This document shows positions 25,864-35,076 of a stretch of DNA of 64,000 nucleotides, piece by piece. The stretch's first letter is position 1; the number at the start of each line of letters is the position of its first letter. This DNA is from Dysgonamonadaceae bacterium (lineage in GTDB: Bacteria; Bacteroidota; Bacteroidia; Bacteroidales; Azobacteroidaceae), in contig JAISUK010000067.1 in assembly GCA_031272075.1 (NCBI GenBank), positions 1-64,000 of the forward strand, read 5' to 3'. Below the pieces are notes generated by a model. The model saw only the letters and a list, made by a program, of their open reading frames with translations. It had not been told where the DNA came from and did no database searches. A program made the position numbers and the translations under genes.

Positions 25864-28065
25864 ATGATTGATCCTATTGTTAAAACAATTGATTTGGGTG
25901 ACGGAAGAACCATTACCCTTGAAACCGGAAAATTAGCCAAACAGGCAGATGGTTCCGTGGTTGTAAGAATGAACAATACAATGTTGCTGGCAGCTGTTTG
26001 TGCTGCAAAAGATGCAAATCCCGGTGTGGATTTTATGCCTTTACAAGTTGAATACAAAGAAAAATTTTCTGCATTCGGACGATTCCCCGGCGGATTCATG
26101 AAGCGGGAAGGACGTGCGTCCGATTATGAAATATTGACCTGCCGCCTGGTAGACCGTGCGCTTCGTCCGTTATTCCCGGACGATTTCCATGCGGAAGTGT
26201 TTGTAAATATCATCCTTTATTCTTCCGACGGTCAGGATATGCCGGATGCTCTTGCCGGATTAGCGGCTTCTGCTGCTTTAGCCGTTTCGGATATTCCTTT
26301 CAACGGCCCTATTTCCGAAGTTCGCGTGGCGAGAATTGATGGAGAGTTTGTGGTGAATCCGACGTTCAAACAGCTGGAAAACGCGGACATCGACATCATG
26401 GTCGGCGCTACCATCGACAACATCATGATGGTGGAAGGCGAGATGGACGAGGTTTCCGAAAGCGAAATGCTGGAAGCCATCAAAGTGGCTCACGAAGCCA
26501 TCAAACACCAATGCCGCGTGCAATTGGAACTCTCGGAATTGGTCGGCAAGACTGTGAAACGGGAATATTGTCATGAAACAAATGACGAAGAGTTACGCAA
26601 AGATGTGCGTGAGAAGTGTTACGATAAAGTTTACGCCATCGCTAAGTCAGGTTCCGGCAAACATGAACGTACCGAAGCTTTCGAAGCGGTGGTAGAAGAA
26701 TACAAATCCCAATTTACCGAAGAAGAACTGGAAGAAAAAGCCCCATTGATCGCGAAATACTACCACGATGTGGAAAAAGAAGCGATGCGGCGCTGTATTT
26801 TGGATGAAGGCATCCGGTTGGATGGCCGTCAAACGAACGAAATTCGCCCAATCTGGTCGGAAGTGGATTGCTTGCCCGGACCTCATGGCTCTTCCATTTT
26901 TACGCGCGGAGAAACACAGTCGTTATCCACAGTTACTTTGGGAACAAAACTGGATGAGAAAATCGTGGACGATGTGCTGTGCTCCGACAAAGAACGATTC
27001 ATGCTGCATTATAATTTTCCACCGTTTTCTACCGGCGAAGCCAAACCACAACGTGGCGTAGGTCGTCGTGAAATAGGTCATGGCAACCTGGCGCATCGCG
27101 CATTGAAGAATATGTTGCCGGAAAATTATCCGTACGTCATCCGGATCGTGTCGGATATTCTGGAATCGAACGGCTCTTCATCCATGGCGACTGTCTGTGC
27201 CGGAACATTGGCACTGATGGATGCCGGCGTACAGATCAAAAAACCCGTTTCAGGAATCGCAATGGGCCTGATCTCTGAAAATAAAGGAACGAATTATGCC
27301 GTACTCTCCGATATCCTGGGCGATGAAGACCACTTGGGCGACATGGATTTCAAAGTCACCGGCACGCGCGACGGGATCACCGCTACGCAGATGGATATCA
27401 AGGTCGACGGACTTTCGTACGAGATACTCGAAAAGGCCTTGGCGCAAGCCAAAGAAGGGCGTATGTATATTTTAGGCAAACTGCTAGAAACAATTTCCGA
27501 GCCGCGTCCGGACTTGAAGCCGCATGCTCCGCGCATCGAAGTGCTGATTATCCCGAAAGAATTTATCGGCGCTGTGATAGGCCCGGGTGGAAAAATCATT
27601 CAGGGAATGCAGGAAGAAACCGGCACAACGATTACCATTGAAGAAATTGACGGTTACGGACGGGTGGAAGTTTCAGCAAACAACAAAGATTCGATTGAGA
27701 TGGCAATGGCCAAGATCAAAGGAATCGTTGCCGTACCCGAAGTGGGTGAAGTCTACGAAGGAAAAGTTCGCTCCATCATGCCTTACGGATGTTTCGTAGA
27801 ATTTCTCCCCGGCAAAGACGGATTGCTGCATATCTCCGAGATTGATTGGAAACGGCTGGAGACGGTTGAAGAAATCGGAATCAAGGAAGGAGATATGATC
27901 GAAGTTAAATTGATTGATATCGATCCGAAATCAGGTAAATTCAAACTCTCCCGCAAGGTATTGTTGCCCCGCCCGGAACGTCAGGAAAAATCCGGTCAGC
28001 AGGGTGGCGGTCATCAAAGCCACCACCAAGGCCACCAGGATCGTCAGCATCGAGGAAATAGATAA
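25864..28065 (+). CDS. pnp: Polyribonucleotide nucleotidyltransferase (PNPase)
   Basis: This 733-residue protein is a phosphorolytic 3'-5' exoribonuclease of RNA turnover. It has two RNase PH domains: the first with [25 protein letters not shown], and the second with [34 protein letters not shown] and the catalytic acidic stretch [17 protein letters not shown]. Then come a KH domain ([20 protein letters not shown]) and an S1 domain ([20 protein letters not shown]). The tail is rich in histidine, glutamine and glycine ([12 protein letters not shown]). A tail of this kind varies among species and may contact RNA or partners. It is transcribed alone from its own promoter. The length is usual. 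Confidence 0.97.
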   Translation: MIDPIVKTIDLGDGRTITLETGKLAKQADGSVVVRMNNTMLLAAVCAAKDANPGVDFMPLQVEYKEKFSAFGRFPGGFMKREGRASDYEILTCRLVDRALRPLFPDDFHAEVFVNIILYSSDGQDMPDALAGLAASAALAVSDIPFNGPISEVRVARIDGEFVVNPTFKQLENADIDIMVGATIDNIMMVEGEMDEVSESEMLEAIKVAHEAIKHQCRVQLELSELVGKTVKREYCHETNDEELRKDVREKCYDKVYAIAKSGSGKHERTEAFEAVVEEYKSQFTEEELEEKAPLIAKYYHDVEKEAMRRCILDEGIRLDGRQTNEIRPIWSEVDCLPGPHGSSIFTRGETQSLSTVTLGTKLDEKIVDDVLCSDKERFMLHYNFPPFSTGEAKPQRGVGRREIGHGNLAHRALKNMLPENYPYVIRIVSDILESNGSSSMATVCAGTLALMDAGVQIKKPVSGIAMGLISENKGTNYAVLSDILGDEDHLGDMDFKVTGTRDGITATQMDIKVDGLSYEILEKALAQAKEGRMYILGKLLETISEPRPDLKPHAPRIEVLIIPKEFIGAVIGPGGKIIQGMQEETGTTITIEEIDGYGRVEVSANNKDSIEMAMAKIKGIVAVPEVGEVYEGKVRSIMPYGCFVEFLPGKDGLLHISEIDWKRLETVEEIGIKEGDMIEVKLIDIDPKSGKFKLSRKVLLPRPERQEKSGQQGGGHQSHHQGHQDRQHRGNR

Positions 28066-28153
28066 AAGATTTGCATTATATCGCGTCGCTGCGGTCCGTA
28101 TCCGACAACGAAAACCTCGGTCGATATGTCATTGAAACGCACCCTTCAATCCT

Positions 28154-28735
28154 TCAAGGGCATCCGCACGACGCCTTTTCCGGATCTAAATTCACCGGGA
28201 GGATTTGTAAGGTAGGTTTATAGTTTGTGTCGAAAATCAGCGTGTCTCGAATTTTCCCTCTGTAAAAAGTATTATCGGAAGGTACCAGGTGGTATTGAAT
28301 GGTTATTTTTTCTGCCAAGTCTTTGTAGTTCAGAGAGTCAACCTTACCGTAATACGCTGATTTGAGTGGGAGGATCAGGTTGAAATAAGAATCGTCGAAC
28401 GGCAAAATTCTGTTTTCGCCTGCGCCCGACTGATTGATGATGATTGTATCTTTCGGATATATACAGGAAAAAAAGAACGATTTTGTTTTGTATTGAAGGT
28501 TGACGCCGCCTTGGTTCGGCATAAAAACGGTATCGCGAGAATTATTTTTGACCCGAATCTGCATGTAGACTTTTATTTCATTCGCTGCGGAATCGTCGTA
28601 TTCGTACTGTACCATCCTCATGCTGATCAATTGGGCATTCGGATCGACCGGCTGATCGGATTTCGGCCGTGCGTAGCAACTGCTGAAGCAGGAAAAAAAC
28701 AGGCAGGCAATAAACAGGTAATGTTTGTTTTGCAT
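28154..28735 (-). CDS. Hypothetical lipoprotein
   Basis: This 193-residue protein has a lipoprotein signal (FIACLFFSCFSSC) with the acylated cysteine at about residue 20. The rest is a beta-rich domain (IKVYMQIRVKNNSRDTVFMP, IIINQSGAGENRILPFDDSY) ending in CGCP. I recognise no family. The sequence resembles small periplasmic or outer-membrane-anchored proteins of Bacteroidales. It begins 19 bases after the end of ackA on the same strand and is probably the last gene of the dehydrogenase-ackA transcript. The 88 bases between it and pnp, with convergent stops, contain only a weak CCCTT/AAGGG hairpin. Confidence 0.7.
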   Translation of the reverse strand: MQNKHYLFIACLFFSCFSSCYARPKSDQPVDPNAQLISMRMVQYEYDDSAANEIKVYMQIRVKNNSRDTVFMPNQGGVNLQYKTKSFFFSCIYPKDTIIINQSGAGENRILPFDDSYFNLILPLKSAYYGKVDSLNYKDLAEKITIQYHLVPSDNTFYRGKIRDTLIFDTNYKPTLQILPVNLDPEKASCGCP

Positions 28736-28754
28736 AGCGATAAATTCTTAGTGA

Positions 28755-29951
28755 TTAACTCAATATCTCCAATGTGTCCAACGCAATCATGTATTCTTCA
28801 TTTGTTGGAATCACCAACACTTTTACGCGCGATTCGGGGAGGCTGATGATTGCTTCTCGGCCTCTCAAGTCCTTGTTGAATGTATTATCGAGTTTTATTC
28901 CCATAAATTCCAATCCTTCACAGACTTCCTGACGAGTAGAAGCTTGGTTTTCGCCGACGCCTCCGGTAAAAACCAGCAGATCGAGACCTCCCAGCGCAGC
29001 GGCAAACGCGCCGACATATTTTTTGATTCTGTAGTTGTACATTTTCAGCGCCAGGATTGCCCGTTCGTTGCCTGCTTGTACGGCGGCTTCAATCTCGCGC
29101 ATATCCGAAGATACGCCCGAAACGCCGATCATTCCGCTGTATTTATTGACAATGGTCGAGATGGCCTGAAATCCGATATTTTCTTTTTCCATGATGTAAG
29201 TGAGTGCGCCGGCATCTACATCGCCGCTTCGGGTGCCCATCAACAATCCTTCTACGGGTGTCATTCCCATCGAGGTGTCGACGGATACCCCTTCTTTGAT
29301 CGCCGCAATCGAGGCGCCGTTGCCGATGTGCGCAGTCACAATCCGCTGTTGTTCGTAGGGAACGCCCAGAAATTCACACGCGCGCTTCGATACATACCGG
29401 TGGCTGGTGCCGTGAAATCCATAGCGGCGAATGGCGTATTTTTCGTAAAGTGAATACGGTAACCCGTACATATAGGCATGTTCCGGCATCGTTTGATGAA
29501 ATGCCGTATCAAAAACCCCTACTTGCGGAACGTCGGGCATGAGTTCTTTGACCGCATAAATGCCGTTCAGGTTCGGTGGATTGTGCAAAGGCGCCAATTC
29601 GATACATTCTTCCATCTTCTTGATCACATCGTCGGTGATCAACACACTGGAGTTGAATTTTTCGCCGCCATGCACCACGCGGTGTCCGACGGCATCGATC
29701 TCATTCAACGATTTGATACATCCGTATTTTTCACTGGTGATCACGCCCAAGATATATTCAATTCCGGCGCGATGTTCCAGAATTTCTCCTTCCAGAATCA
29801 CTTTTTTGCCGTCGGGGAGGGTCAACTTCAGAAAAGAACCCTTCAAGCCGATTTTTTCTATTCCTCCTTGCGCGATCTCAGAACCTTCGTGCATGTCGAA
29901 TAATTTATATTTGATGGAGGAGCTCCCGCAATTTAATACAAGTATCTTCAT
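28755..29951 (-). CDS. ackA: Acetate kinase
   Basis: AckA (about 398 residues) makes ATP and acetate from acetyl phosphate and ADP, the energy-yielding end of acetate fermentation. The ASKHA fold appears in MKILVLNCGSSSIKYKLF, GHRVVHGGEKF, FDTAFHQTMPEHAYMYGLPY, FHGTSHRYVSKRA, TAHIGNGASIAAIKEG and VFTGGVGENQASTRQ. The start was set at 29951, where the protein aligns with the family; the ORF-track start lies within the upstream dehydrogenase gene. It works with pta, found 1.2 kb upstream and separated by a dehydrogenase gene. Confidence 0.97.
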   Translation of the reverse strand: MKILVLNCGSSSIKYKLFDMHEGSEIAQGGIEKIGLKGSFLKLTLPDGKKVILEGEILEHRAGIEYILGVITSEKYGCIKSLNEIDAVGHRVVHGGEKFNSSVLITDDVIKKMEECIELAPLHNPPNLNGIYAVKELMPDVPQVGVFDTAFHQTMPEHAYMYGLPYSLYEKYAIRRYGFHGTSHRYVSKRACEFLGVPYEQQRIVTAHIGNGASIAAIKEGVSVDTSMGMTPVEGLLMGTRSGDVDAGALTYIMEKENIGFQAISTIVNKYSGMIGVSGVSSDMREIEAAVQAGNERAILALKMYNYRIKKYVGAFAAALGGLDLLVFTGGVGENQASTRQEVCEGLEFMGIKLDNTFNKDLRGREAIISLPESRVKVLVIPTNEEYMIALDTLEILS

Positions 29952-29968
29952 ATTTTTATTTTCCTGTT

Positions 29969-30934
29969 TCAATTTATACAATTCGTCGCGACGGGTTGCC
30001 CGTTTTCATAAACATAAAAGCCTTTTCCTGTGGCGACACCTGTCTGGTTGGTACGATACAGCCGCCACAATACCGGCGACGGTTTGTATTTTTTGTCTCC
30101 ATATTCATTGAACATGTCTTCCATGAGCGAAACCAATTTCTCAATCCCAATGATGTCGGCCATTCGGAAAATGCCGACGCGCATGCCGTAGACCACTTCA
30201 AACAACCGGTCGATGCTTTCCATCGCGGACACATTTTCCATCAACATCTGGCAAGCTTCGTTGAGCATCACCACCATCAGCCGCAGACTGACCAATCCGT
30301 TGCTTTCATGCACGTCGATCGTGTCGTATTTGATCAGTTTTGCAAAAAGCAAGACCTTGTTATATACCTCGTTGGAGGTATACATTCCTTTCACGATTTC
30401 CAGGATTTTGGCATCGGGATGAGCGACCGGAAAATGGAGGCTGATGCAACGTTCCTTGTATTGCAGTTCGGCGGCCAGTTCGCTGATGATGACGGTGGTG
30501 GCATTGGTGGCAATGATGGCGTCGGGCGACAGGACGCTTTCCAGCGTTTTAAACACATCCTTCCTCAATTGCGTACTGCGCGCTCCTTGATCGTCGTAAC
30601 GGACACATTCGATCACAAAATCGCAATCTTTGAGCGAAGCATAATTCAGTGATCCGTTGATCCGTCCCATGATCGTTTTTTTCTCTCCGGGAGTCAAACC
30701 CCAGCTTTCGATTTTTGTGTCCAGGTCCTGACTGATTTTTTCGAGTGCAAAATCGATTTTCTCTTGCGATATTTCGATAAACGTCACTTCCAATCCTGCT
30801 GAAGCGGTAAGCCTGACGATGTTTCTTCCGTCTTTTCCACATCCGACAACGCCGATTTTTGAGAACAACGATTTATTACGATCTTTCGTCGAAAGTCCGA
30901 AATTTTCAATAGGTTCGATGATTGGTTCAGACAT
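29969..30934 (-). CDS. Divergent 3-hydroxyacyl-CoA dehydrogenase family protein
   Basis: This 321-residue protein has the Rossmann domain (IGVVGCGKDGRNIVRL) and C-terminal helical domain of 3-hydroxyacyl-CoA dehydrogenases, which interconvert 3-hydroxyacyl- and 3-ketoacyl-CoA with NAD. The catalytic histidine seems kept (CISLHFPVAHPDAKILEIV). Other positions differ: the usual GAGxMG is GCGKDG, SNTSS is TNATT, and the PGFIVNR region with the conserved asparagine reads NGLVSLRLM. Activity or substrate may therefore differ from classic butyrate-pathway Hbd. It sits between pta and ackA, 17 bases from ackA, so a link to acyl-CoA or redox balance in fermentation is likely. Confidence 0.82.
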   Translation of the reverse strand: MSEPIIEPIENFGLSTKDRNKSLFSKIGVVGCGKDGRNIVRLTASAGLEVTFIEISQEKIDFALEKISQDLDTKIESWGLTPGEKKTIMGRINGSLNYASLKDCDFVIECVRYDDQGARSTQLRKDVFKTLESVLSPDAIIATNATTVIISELAAELQYKERCISLHFPVAHPDAKILEIVKGMYTSNEVYNKVLLFAKLIKYDTIDVHESNGLVSLRLMVVMLNEACQMLMENVSAMESIDRLFEVVYGMRVGIFRMADIIGIEKLVSLMEDMFNEYGDKKYKPSPVLWRLYRTNQTGVATGKGFYVYENGQPVATNCIN

Positions 30935-30989
30935 ATTTTCTTTTTTTTTATTTTACTTATAATTTAATTCTATAAAGATTTATTGATAA

Positions 30990-31020
30990 CCGTAAGATTT
31001 TAATATTCAAAACATTACGG
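30990..31020. promoter_or_regulatory. Imperfect dyad between pta and the dehydrogenase gene
   Basis: CCGTAA (30990-30995) pairs with TTACGG (31015-31020), with an inner TTTT/AAAA match after a 2-base bulge. It could be an operator or a weak terminator of pta. There is no strong U-tract. Confidence 0.35.
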
Positions 31021-31109
31021 TCGCGTCATTTTCGCTTATTTTTGTGTCGCATTAAAAAAAACGTGAATATGACAGGCATAAAGGTATTAAAAAATTTGCA
31101 AACCATCAC

Positions 31110-32126
31110 TCAATTTGCAGAATATCTCTTATTCATTGCCTGATTGGCGCAGATGGCGACCATCTTGTAAATATCGTCGACGGAACATCCTCTGGATAGG
31201 TCGTTTACGGGTGCGGCCATTCCTTGCAGAATAGGGCCGATGGCTTCAGCGCCGGCAAGTCTTTGCACTAATTTGTATGCGATATTGCCACATTCGAGGT
31301 TGGGAAATATCAATACATTTGCACTTCCTGCGACCGGACTTCCGGGGGCTTTGGAAGAAGCGACCGACGGGACAATGGCGGCGTCGGCCTGCAATTCGCC
31401 GTCGATTTGTAATCCCGGATCCGTTTCTTTGGCAATTCGGGTGGCTTCGATGACTTTGTCGCACAGTTCGTGTGTGGCGCTTCCTTTGGTAGAAAAACTC
31501 AACATGGCGATTTTGGGTTCTATTCCGGCGAGCGCGCGTGTGGTCTGCGCTGTGGCCAAAGCAATTCCGGCCAATTCTTGTGCGGTCGGGTTCGGCATGA
31601 CGGCGCAGTCGGCAAAAACGAGAAATCCGTCCTTGCCGTATTGTTTTTTATCGGTAAACATCAGGAAAGCGCCGGAAACGACTGAAATCCCGGGTGAGGT
31701 CTTGATAATCTGCAAAGCAGGACGCAACACATCGCCCGTCGTATTCTGAGCACCGGCAATTTCGCCGTCGGCGTCTCCGTTTTTGATCATCAAGCACCCC
31801 AGGTACAATGGGTTTTCTACCAATCCGGCCGCCTGTTCGGGCGTTAAACCTTTATTTTTCCGCAATTCGTAAAGCAAATCGGCATAGACTTGCTTTTTGG
31901 GATGATTGAGCGGATCGATGATCGTAGTGTTATCGATTTGCCGAAGGCCGTACTGTGAGGCCAACGATTTTATTTTGTCCGGATTTCCCAGTAGAATGAT
32001 GGAGGCGACTCCGTCTGATGCCAGGCGGTCGGCTGCCTTGAGTGTTCGTTCTTCTGTCCCTTCAGGGAGGACGATTCGTTGTTTGTTTGCTTTTGCCCGA
32101 AGGATGATTTCTTGTATTAAATCCAT
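31110..32126 (-). CDS. pta: Phosphate acetyltransferase
   Basis: This 338-residue Pta converts acetyl-CoA and phosphate to acetyl phosphate. It is the short form, without the N-terminal regulatory domains of E. coli Pta. Family signatures are RIVLPEGTEERTLKAADRL, GAQNTTGDVLRPALQIIKT, FADCAVMPNPTAQELAGIA, MLSFSTKGSATHE, VAGSANVLIFPNLECGNIAYKL and the C-terminal PVNDLSRGCSVDDI. A TACTTTTG box at 32178-32171 lies just after the upstream gene, so pta probably has its own promoter. Together with ackA it forms the acetate pathway. Confidence 0.96.
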   Translation of the reverse strand: MDLIQEIILRAKANKQRIVLPEGTEERTLKAADRLASDGVASIILLGNPDKIKSLASQYGLRQIDNTTIIDPLNHPKKQVYADLLYELRKNKGLTPEQAAGLVENPLYLGCLMIKNGDADGEIAGAQNTTGDVLRPALQIIKTSPGISVVSGAFLMFTDKKQYGKDGFLVFADCAVMPNPTAQELAGIALATAQTTRALAGIEPKIAMLSFSTKGSATHELCDKVIEATRIAKETDPGLQIDGELQADAAIVPSVASSKAPGSPVAGSANVLIFPNLECGNIAYKLVQRLAGAEAIGPILQGMAAPVNDLSRGCSVDDIYKMVAICANQAMNKRYSAN

Positions 32127-32170
32127 AATGAAAGCGATGATTTATGCTTGTTAGCGGTTATTATTTTGTG

Positions 32171-32178
32171 CAAAAGTA
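32171..32178 (-). promoter_or_regulatory. -7 box of pta
   Basis: TACTTTTG on the minus strand, 44 bases before the pta start and just past the stop of the ATP-grasp gene. No clear -33 box. Confidence 0.5.
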
Positions 32179-32194
32179 AGCAAAATATAATAAA

Positions 32195-33391
32195 TTACAC
32201 CCATATAGCGGCTAAATAACTGGAAAAAGGGGTTACCGGACAGAGAGAGAGGTATCCGGATATGATGCGGTTATGCTCAATGATCAACGGGAAATTGGAT
32301 TGCATTTCCTGATGCATTTTAGAAATCATGCCCGGATGTTTGGTAAATTCGATCTGAAAATGTCCTGACGCATCCTCGTTCAGGTAATCGCGGTATAAGG
32401 TATTTGCCAGCCATCCCATGCTGTAACGGAAATTGATTTCCACACAGGGATGAAGCCGAATCTGATTTTTTTCGCGATAAAGCATCATGTCTACGCAGAT
32501 GCAGCCTTTATAGACGGATGCGATGCGGCCTGAGAGAAACCGGATGATGCTTCGTTTGGCATTTTCGAGCAGTGACTCGTCGATGAGTTCGGTAAGAACC
32601 GATCGGATGCGGCTTTGCGAGCAGAGGACATTTCCCCGGTAATTCCCCTTGGTATTGGTCTGAAACAACGAATAGGCCTGGAAGGTGATCGTCCCGTTTT
32701 CGTCAGCATGAAACAGCATCGCAAAATCCGTTTCTTTGTGCAAGGCCTTTTCGAGTGAGACTTCATACTGTCTTTTCAACATGCCTTGCAAGATTTGTCG
32801 TGAAGCGCGATCCAAGATTCCGGCGCGAATCCACAACAATCCTCTCCCGGAAGAAGAATAGGGAGATTTGATCACAAAATCAGCAGGGGCGTTCTGTTGA
32901 AGTTCCATCTCGATTTCTTTGATGTCTTCAAAAAATGAAGGGATGATGTCGGGAGAAATATTCGGAACTTCCGAAATAATGGCTTGCAAACATTGCTGCG
33001 CAGTCCTGCGACTACACAACCGGCGGTATTCTCCGGAATAGGTCGGAATCTTCAAATGCAGGTCGTATCGTTCGTTGATCTTCTTGAAGAAATGAATGCT
33101 TTGCGGTGAATTGCCCCATAACGACACTTCCATGTTATATGTCATTCGGTTCCCTTCCAGAAATTCTTTTTCCGAAACAGAGGCAGGAAGTGAAGGAAAA
33201 TGTCCATAAACCAAAGATTTAAATGATTCGTCCAACGGCTCTTTGACCAATACGCAATCGTCGGGAGCGGAATACCATGCAGGCAGGAATCCCAAATCCA
33301 TTTGCATTTTCATCGGATTCACCGGCAAAGTGTAGTAAGGAGAATCATTCAAGACTGCCGTCTCGTGTCCCGGATTAAAATAGTGTAACAT
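32195..33391 (-). CDS. ATP-grasp-like protein of unknown substrate
   Basis: This protein of about 398 residues is conserved in Bacteroidales as far as I recall, but I know no named function. Two features suggest an ATP-grasp ligase. FVIKSPYSSSGRGLLWIR near residue 180 resembles the lysine plus glycine-rich ATP-binding loop. HPCVEINFRYSMG near residue 320 matches the metal-binding E-x-N-x-R signature. There is no signal peptide. The start was set at MLHYFNPGHE (33391), 15 bases after the stop of the agmatine deiminase gene. It is the last gene of a coupled set with agmatine deiminase and a DUF1573 protein, so it may use a product of agmatine or arginine metabolism. Confidence 0.6.
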   Translation of the reverse strand: MLHYFNPGHETAVLNDSPYYTLPVNPMKMQMDLGFLPAWYSAPDDCVLVKEPLDESFKSLVYGHFPSLPASVSEKEFLEGNRMTYNMEVSLWGNSPQSIHFFKKINERYDLHLKIPTYSGEYRRLCSRRTAQQCLQAIISEVPNISPDIIPSFFEDIKEIEMELQQNAPADFVIKSPYSSSGRGLLWIRAGILDRASRQILQGMLKRQYEVSLEKALHKETDFAMLFHADENGTITFQAYSLFQTNTKGNYRGNVLCSQSRIRSVLTELIDESLLENAKRSIIRFLSGRIASVYKGCICVDMMLYREKNQIRLHPCVEINFRYSMGWLANTLYRDYLNEDASGHFQIEFTKHPGMISKMHQEMQSNFPLIIEHNRIISGYLSLCPVTPFSSYLAAIWV

Positions 33392-33405
33392 TGCGCGTTG
33401 GGGAT

Positions 33406-34464
33406 TTAGAGAAACTTTTCCGGGAATTGCATGGTCACGCAATGCAGCGAACCGTGTTGCCGAATCAGCGGTAAGCAATCGATGCCGATGATCGAACGGT
33501 CGGGAAAGGCCTTCTGCAGCCGGTCGCGGGCAATCGCGTCTTTTGGGGACTGATAGAAAGGGAGTAATACGGCGTCATTGATTATCAGAAAATTGGCATA
33601 AGTTGCAGGTAAACGTTCTCCGTTGAAGACAACCGCATCTGCCATGGGCAACGGAATGAGGCGGTAGGGCTTCCCCTGCTGCGCAGTGAATTGCGACAAC
33701 TCTTTTTCCATCAGGGAAAAGTCTTCGTAATGGGCATCGTTTTTATCTTCGCAACTGACATACGCAATGGTGTCCGGATCACAAAAACGGGCAAGGGTGT
33801 CGATGTGTCCGTCGGTGTCGTCTCCTTGCAGCAATCCGTGATGGAGCCACAACACCCGTTTTGCCCCGAATATCAATTGCAGATAATCGGAAATTTCCGT
33901 CAGGTCGCGATAAGCGTTGCGGTTGGGCGACAGCAGGCATCGCGATGTTGTCAAGAGTGTGCCGCATCCGTCATTCTCAATGCTCCCACCTTCCAGGACG
34001 CAGTGCATCATGTTTTTATAACCTACTTCCGGACGAAAAGCGTTACGCTCGTAGAGATTTCGAGTGATCTGGTTGTCGTGATTTGCAGCGAATTTCAATC
34101 CCCAACCATTGAAAGCAAAGTCGTACAAATATGGTTTACCGTCGGCAATTACGGAAATAGCTCCGTGATCGCGCGCCCAGGTATCGTTTACAGGCATTTC
34201 TCTAAACACGACATTCGCAGGATCGAAAGGCGCCAGCGCCTCAGTGACATCACGCTTATTCCGGCAAACAACCAGCAATTTTTCCCGTTTGAGGATCTCG
34301 CGGGCGATGGCTACGTAGCAAGCCGTCACTGCTTCCAACTGGTCGTTCCAGTCGGTAGCGGCATCAGGCCATGTCAATAGTACTCCGCTCTGGCGTTGCC
34401 ATTCTGCGGGAAATATGATCTGCGGTTGATTTGCGTTCATTCTGCCGGAGGCAGGAATTATCAT
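33406..34464 (-). CDS. aguA: Agmatine deiminase (PAD family)
   Basis: This 352-residue guanidine-group deiminase converts agmatine to N-carbamoylputrescine and ammonia. It has the PAD-family layout: EMPVNDTWARDHG, FAFNGWGLKF, VLEGGSIENDGCGTLLTT, the DDTDGHIDTLARF acid/histidine motif, and the catalytic cysteine in GSLHCVTMQ (Cys342). N-carbamoylputrescine amidase (AguB), the usual next enzyme in polyamine synthesis, is absent from the window. The start ATG overlaps the TGA of the upstream DUF1573 gene (ATGA), so the two are translationally coupled. A later start at MNANQP is possible. Peptidyl-arginine activity is unlikely, as no export signal is seen. Confidence 0.92.
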   Translation of the reverse strand: MIIPASGRMNANQPQIIFPAEWQRQSGVLLTWPDAATDWNDQLEAVTACYVAIAREILKREKLLVVCRNKRDVTEALAPFDPANVVFREMPVNDTWARDHGAISVIADGKPYLYDFAFNGWGLKFAANHDNQITRNLYERNAFRPEVGYKNMMHCVLEGGSIENDGCGTLLTTSRCLLSPNRNAYRDLTEISDYLQLIFGAKRVLWLHHGLLQGDDTDGHIDTLARFCDPDTIAYVSCEDKNDAHYEDFSLMEKELSQFTAQQGKPYRLIPLPMADAVVFNGERLPATYANFLIINDAVLLPFYQSPKDAIARDRLQKAFPDRSIIGIDCLPLIRQHGSLHCVTMQFPEKFL

Positions 34465-34922
34465 TTGTCTTTTTCTACTGTTCCTTTGATACGAAGTTCC
34501 AACATGGCAGGCTTCCCGCTTGATTCGACCGTAATGGTTTTATCAAACGGCCCGATACGTCCGGGCGTATTGTATGTCGCTTTTACATAGCCGCTTTTTC
34601 CGGGGTTAATCGGCTCTTTCGTCCAGTCGGGCGTCGTGCAGCCGCAAGAAACATGCACTGTATAGATGATCAGGGGAGAATCGCTGTTGTTAGTAAGCTT
34701 GAAAATGGTACTGGCCGTTTGGTCGCTTTCTTTAATTTTGCCGAAATCATGAACCATTTTGTTGACGGTGATTGTACTTTTTTCCTGATCCTGAGCATTT
34801 AAGTTCAGTTTTTTCGTTTGCGGCACGACAGGGGCTTGCGCCGTAAGATTGAGGCTCGCAAAAAAGAATGTCGCGAGTAAAAATCGTGACAATGAGATAA
34901 ATCCGAAATTTTTCTTATCCAT
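34461..34922 (-). CDS. DUF1573 exported protein
   Basis: This protein of about 153 residues has a Sec signal (FLLATFFFASLNLTAQA) and a single DUF1573 domain, an immunoglobulin-like ASH/Hydin fold common in Bacteroidota exported proteins. Family features are VHDFGKIKESDQ, FKLTNNSDSPLIIYTVHVSCGCTTP and PGKSGYVKATYNT, with the typical SCGCTTP cysteine pair. Its role is unknown and is presumed periplasmic or surface. The start was set at MDKKNFGF (34922). It overlaps the agmatine deiminase gene by four bases, although the two products belong to different compartments. Confidence 0.88.
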   Translation of the reverse strand: MDKKNFGFISLSRFLLATFFFASLNLTAQAPVVPQTKKLNLNAQDQEKSTITVNKMVHDFGKIKESDQTASTIFKLTNNSDSPLIIYTVHVSCGCTTPDWTKEPINPGKSGYVKATYNTPGRIGPFDKTITVESSGKPAMLELRIKGTVEKDK

Positions 34923-34997
34923 CGCTATCATAGTTCTTATGTTGAAAAAAAATAAAAATTCGGGCGCAAGTTACGATTTTTTTAGATTCAAAAAAAT

Positions 34998-35015
34998 ATA
35001 CTACTTTTGTAGTAT
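34998..35015. promoter_or_regulatory. Perfect 18-bp palindrome on a -7 box
   Basis: ATACTAC-TTTT-GTAGTAT has perfect 7-base arms. The -7 box TACTTTTG (35002-35009) of the oxidoreductase gene at 35077 lies inside it. This is a good place for a dimeric repressor to bind and may also affect the leftward DUF1573 operon. Confidence 0.55.
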
Positions 35016-35076
35016 GCCGTCTGAATTGTAGAATTGGCCTAAAAAAGAATTATTTAGGAAATTATAACATTACTTA

